Source: Streptomyces xiaopingdaonensis (lineage in GTDB: Bacteria > Actinomycetota > Actinomycetes > Streptomycetales > Streptomycetaceae). From it: 34,385 nucleotides of DNA. The stretch is from assembly GCF_000262345.1 (NCBI RefSeq), contig NZ_AJTQ01000054.1:1-34385 (forward strand), given 5' to 3'. Below the pieces are notes generated by a model. That model ran no database searches. It was given only the letters and a program-made list of their open reading frames with translations, and was not told where the DNA came from. Position 1 is the first letter of the stretch. Every line of letters begins with the position of its first letter. This document shows positions 32,544-34,385 of the stretch, one piece after another. The translations under genes and the position numbers were made by a program.

Positions 32544-33961
32544 GCGGGTCCTCCCGGTGTTGTCGGGCGCGCGGATGTCAGGGAGCGGAGTGCGGGCCCC
32601 ACGTCCGCGGCCTCGGGGAGCTGCTCGGCGAGACGGTGCAGGCGGTCCACGAGCGCCCGGTCGCCGAGGAGTTCGGCGAGTACCGGCGGCAGGGTGCGCG
32701 CGGTGAAGGGGTGGTGGTCGCTGTCCCCGAGCGGGTGCGGTGCGCTCGCCTCCAGCCGTCGGCCGTCGTCGAGGTGGACCGTCAGCCGGGCGGGGCGCTC
32801 GTGCGGCAGCCGGGCGGTCATCCGCGCGTCCTCCCGTACGGTGACCCGGCGGGCGAGGGCGAAGAGGGCGGGGTGCGTCGCCTCCGTGGCGTCGGCCGTC
32901 TCGGGGGTGATCCGGCCGTAGAGCAGGGCGGCCGCCACTGCGTAGGGGACGGAGAACATCGCGCCGAGTCCGTTGTGCCACCGGGTGCGGTCGAGCGGCG
33001 CGGCCAACGCGTGTGTGTCCACGACGAGTCGGGAGACGCGGCCACCGTCGCACGCTTCGGGGTGTTGGCGGCGGAGTTCGCACGCGAGGTCGGCGGCCGG
33101 GTGCGTGTACGCGCACGAGGCGTGCTGCTTGAAGTAGTTGTGCACGATCTGCCAGTCGCCGCCCGGGGGTCGGGCGAGTGCGTCGGGGTCGAAGGTGCCG
33201 AGGAGGGTGCCGAGCGACAGGGCCGCGGTGCCGGTGTTGGCCACGACGCCGGCGGCGGCGAGTCGGGCGGCCGCCAGTCCGGAGAGTGCCGCCGCCCCCA
33301 TCCACGCGTCGCGCACCCGGTGGCCGTCGAACGCGGAGTCGAAGTGCCCGGCGATCGGCAGTCCTGCCGCGGTGTCGATCGCGGCGGCGATCCGGTCGGC
33401 GGGGAGCCCCAGCAGCACCGCGCAGCCGGCCGCGGCCCCCGTGACGCCCCAGCTGCCGTGCGGGTGCGCGCCCGGCCGCAGCGCGGTCGCGCAACCGAAA
33501 CGCGCCGCGACCTCGTACCCCGACAGCAGGGCCCGCGCGGTGAGTTCGCCCGTGCAGCCCCGTTCCGCGGCGAGCGCCAGGATCGCGGGGAAGGCGTGGG
33601 CGGCGGGGTGGCCGCGGGCGTACTTGCCGCCCTCGTCCAGCTCACTGCAGACCAGCGCCGTCGCGTTGAGGTAGGCGGCGGCGTCCGTCCCGGTGAGGGC
33701 GTCTCCGCCGAACACCGGGGCGCCGCCCGGGGGTTGGGGCCACGCGGCGCGGAGCCGCCGTTGGCCGTCGGTGCGGGAGCCGGCGAGGGTCACGGCGAGG
33801 GTGTCGAGCAGGACGAGGGAGAGCCGTTCGCGCACCTCGCCGGGTGCCCGGTGCCAGGACAGCTCCGCGCACAACTCGCCGAGTTCGGCGGTGCGTTGGG
33901 CGGTCGCCGCTCGGAAATCCGGCGCGGGCGGGGGGTGTTGATCGTCGTGACCGGTGGTCAC
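32540..33961 (-). CDS. MmgE/PrpD-family protein
   Basis: A protein of about 473 residues in the MmgE/PrpD family (2-methylcitrate dehydratase, cis-aconitate decarboxylase and relatives). It shows LSLVLLDTLAVTLAGS near the N-terminus, then AAYLNATALVCSELDE, HPAAHAFPAILALA, GYEVAARFG, HPHGSWGVTGAA, and KQHASCAYTHPAADL in the core. I prefer GTG 33961 to the frame's first GTG at 33970, because AGGAGG (complement of 33970-33975) is then 8 bases from the start; at 33970 the two would overlap. It is the first gene of the operon and divergent from the IclR regulator. It may dehydrate a hydroxy-acid or cyclic intermediate, or decarboxylate one. The substrate is unknown. Confidence 0.9.
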   Translation of the reverse strand: MTTGHDDQHPPPAPDFRAATAQRTAELGELCAELSWHRAPGEVRERLSLVLLDTLAVTLAGSRTDGQRRLRAAWPQPPGGAPVFGGDALTGTDAAAYLNATALVCSELDEGGKYARGHPAAHAFPAILALAAERGCTGELTARALLSGYEVAARFGCATALRPGAHPHGSWGVTGAAAGCAVLLGLPADRIAAAIDTAAGLPIAGHFDSAFDGHRVRDAWMGAAALSGLAAARLAAAGVVANTGTAALSLGTLLGTFDPDALARPPGGDWQIVHNYFKQHASCAYTHPAADLACELRRQHPEACDGGRVSRLVVDTHALAAPLDRTRWHNGLGAMFSVPYAVAAALLYGRITPETADATEATHPALFALARRVTVREDARMTARLPHERPARLTVHLDDGRRLEASAPHPLGDSDHHPFTARTLPPVLAELLGDRALVDRLHRLAEQLPEAADVGPALRSLTSARPTTPGGPA

Positions 33962-33978
33962 CGTGCCCACCTCCTATT

Positions 33979-33997
33979 GTTCCAGTCAGCGGAACGC
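33979..33997. promoter_or_regulatory. Candidate IclR operator, proximal copy
   Basis: GTTCCAGTCAGCGGAACGC contains GTTCC-N7-GGAAC, an inverted repeat of a size seen for IclR-family sites. It lies just upstream of the MmgE/PrpD start. A leftward promoter may be drawn as TTGACG (complement of 34034-34039), 18 bases, AAGGAT (complement of 34010-34015), which would place this site just after the transcription start. Confidence 0.6.
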
Positions 33998-34121
33998 TTG
34001 GATCTATCGATCCTTGCAGCGCCACTTCCGAGGCGTCAATACCTTGCCGAGCGACGTCAACAACGCTGAATTTTCCCCGCCGATGCTCTTGACCCTGCCC
34101 GAGTGCCGGTGCTTTGGTAAC

Positions 34122-34140
34122 GTTCCATTCAGCGGTACGC
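34122..34140. promoter_or_regulatory. Candidate IclR operator, distal copy
   Basis: GTTCCATTCAGCGGTACGC matches the copy at 33979-33997 in 17 of 19 positions, in the same orientation. It lies 53 bases before the IclR start, so it is placed for autoregulation. A TTGACC (34089-34094) upstream could be part of the IclR promoter. Confidence 0.55.
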
Positions 34141-34192
34141 CTTCGGCCTACCGAGGACAGGCCAACGACCCCAGGCAGGCGAGAATGGGACC

Positions 34193-34385
34193 ATGACGAC
34201 TCAGCCCGGAACCGAGACCGCAGGCCGCGTGATCGACGTCCTGCTCCTCTTCACCGACGGCCCCGACCACCTCGGGGTCTCCCGCATCGCACGTGAACTC
34301 GGCCTCAGCAAGGCCGTCGTGCACCGCATCCTGCAAACCCTTGTCGCCCGCGGCATGGTCGCCTACGACCAGCAGAGCCGGCTCT
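34193..34385 (+). CDS. IclR-family transcriptional regulator (3' partial)
   Basis: Only the first 64 codons are in the window. They encode the N-terminal winged helix-turn-helix of an IclR regulator: GRVIDVLLLFTDGPDHLGVSRIARELGLSKAVVHRILQTLVARGMV. The effector-binding domain lies beyond the window end. ATG 34193 begins the domain at the expected distance; an ATG at 34185 is out of frame, and the ribosome binding site is weak. It is divergent from the MmgE/PrpD-racemase-flavoprotein-amidohydrolase operon, with the repeated 19-base motif on both sides of the intergenic region, so local control of that operon is likely. Confidence 0.92.
   Translation, partial: MTTQPGTETAGRVIDVLLLFTDGPDHLGVSRIARELGLSKAVVHRILQTLVARGMVAYDQQSRL

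Noticed and set aside
28966..34193. Allantoin degradation cluster
   Set aside because: No allantoicase, ureidoglycolate enzyme or allantoin-type permease is present, and the flavoprotein and MmgE/PrpD genes do not fit that pathway.
1..34385. CRISPR arrays, tRNA or rRNA genes, insertion sequences, prophage or biosynthetic gene cluster
   Set aside because: I found no repeat-spacer pattern, no tRNA-like cloverleaf, no transposase or integrase, and no polyketide or peptide synthetase domains.

Overview
The window looks like chromosomal DNA of a Streptomyces or a close actinomycete relative. It is very GC-rich, with G/C-dominated third codon positions, frequent GTG starts and AAGGAGG-type ribosome binding sites. 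It also carries a DUF574-type methyltransferase of the kind abundant in streptomycetes and a fruR-fruK-fruA cluster of the actinomycete type. I see no rRNA, tRNA, CRISPR array, integrase, transposase or phage gene.

Most of the window is a run of separate catabolic modules, nearly all with their own regulator. (1) 1-4041 (+): the end of an oligosaccharide ABC importer (two CUT1 permeases) and a cytoplasmic GH3 glycosidase; it ends at a strong hairpin. (2) 4099-9852: a divergent four-carbon acid-sugar module. Transcribed leftward are a SAF-domain oxidoreductase, a GntP-family permease and a DeoR regulator; rightward are otnK and otnC. (3) 10110-10982 (-): a lone DUF574 SAM-dependent methyltransferase. 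(4) 11092-15431 (-): GntR/UTRA regulator, ADP-ribosylglycohydrolase-family enzyme, NCS1 permease and PfkB kinase, which looks like a salvage operon for a nucleoside-like compound. (5) 15977-17845 (+): a secreted, membrane-anchored C69-family protein whose catalytic Cys position is Ser. (6) 18132-23118: a LacI regulator divergent from a four-gene operon (GATase1-like protein, ribokinase, YdcZ/DMT transporter, phosphotriesterase-family hydrolase). (7) 23300-27001 (+): the fructose PTS operon fruR-fruK-fruA. (8) 27021-28454 (-): an MFS transporter. (9) 28966-34385: an operon on the minus strand (MmgE/PrpD, hydantoin-racemase-like enzyme, FAD-dependent oxidoreductase, cyclic amidohydrolase) facing a divergent IclR regulator cut by the window end.

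Within the modules most genes overlap by 4 bases (GTGA or ATGA), which points to translational coupling. The divergent promoter regions carry regulator-site candidates: AAC half-sites repeated every 21 bp (DeoR), two TTGCGCAA sites 23 bp apart (LacI), a 12-bp near-repeat 21 bp apart (GntR), and a 19-bp near-repeat at both ends of the IclR intergenic region. Long perfect hairpins close several units.

The best candidates for undescribed biology are four. The otn-like module has the kinase and aldolase of the L-threonate/D-erythronate pathway, but one SAF-domain oxidoreductase stands where a dehydrogenase and an isomerase are expected. The LacI operon joins a sugar kinase with a lactonase-type hydrolase. 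The IclR operon joins a hydantoinase-like and a racemase-like enzyme with a flavoprotein and an MmgE/PrpD protein. The GntR operon joins an ADP-ribosylglycohydrolase fold with a PfkB kinase and an NCS1 permease. Substrates for all four are inferred, not shown by the sequence.
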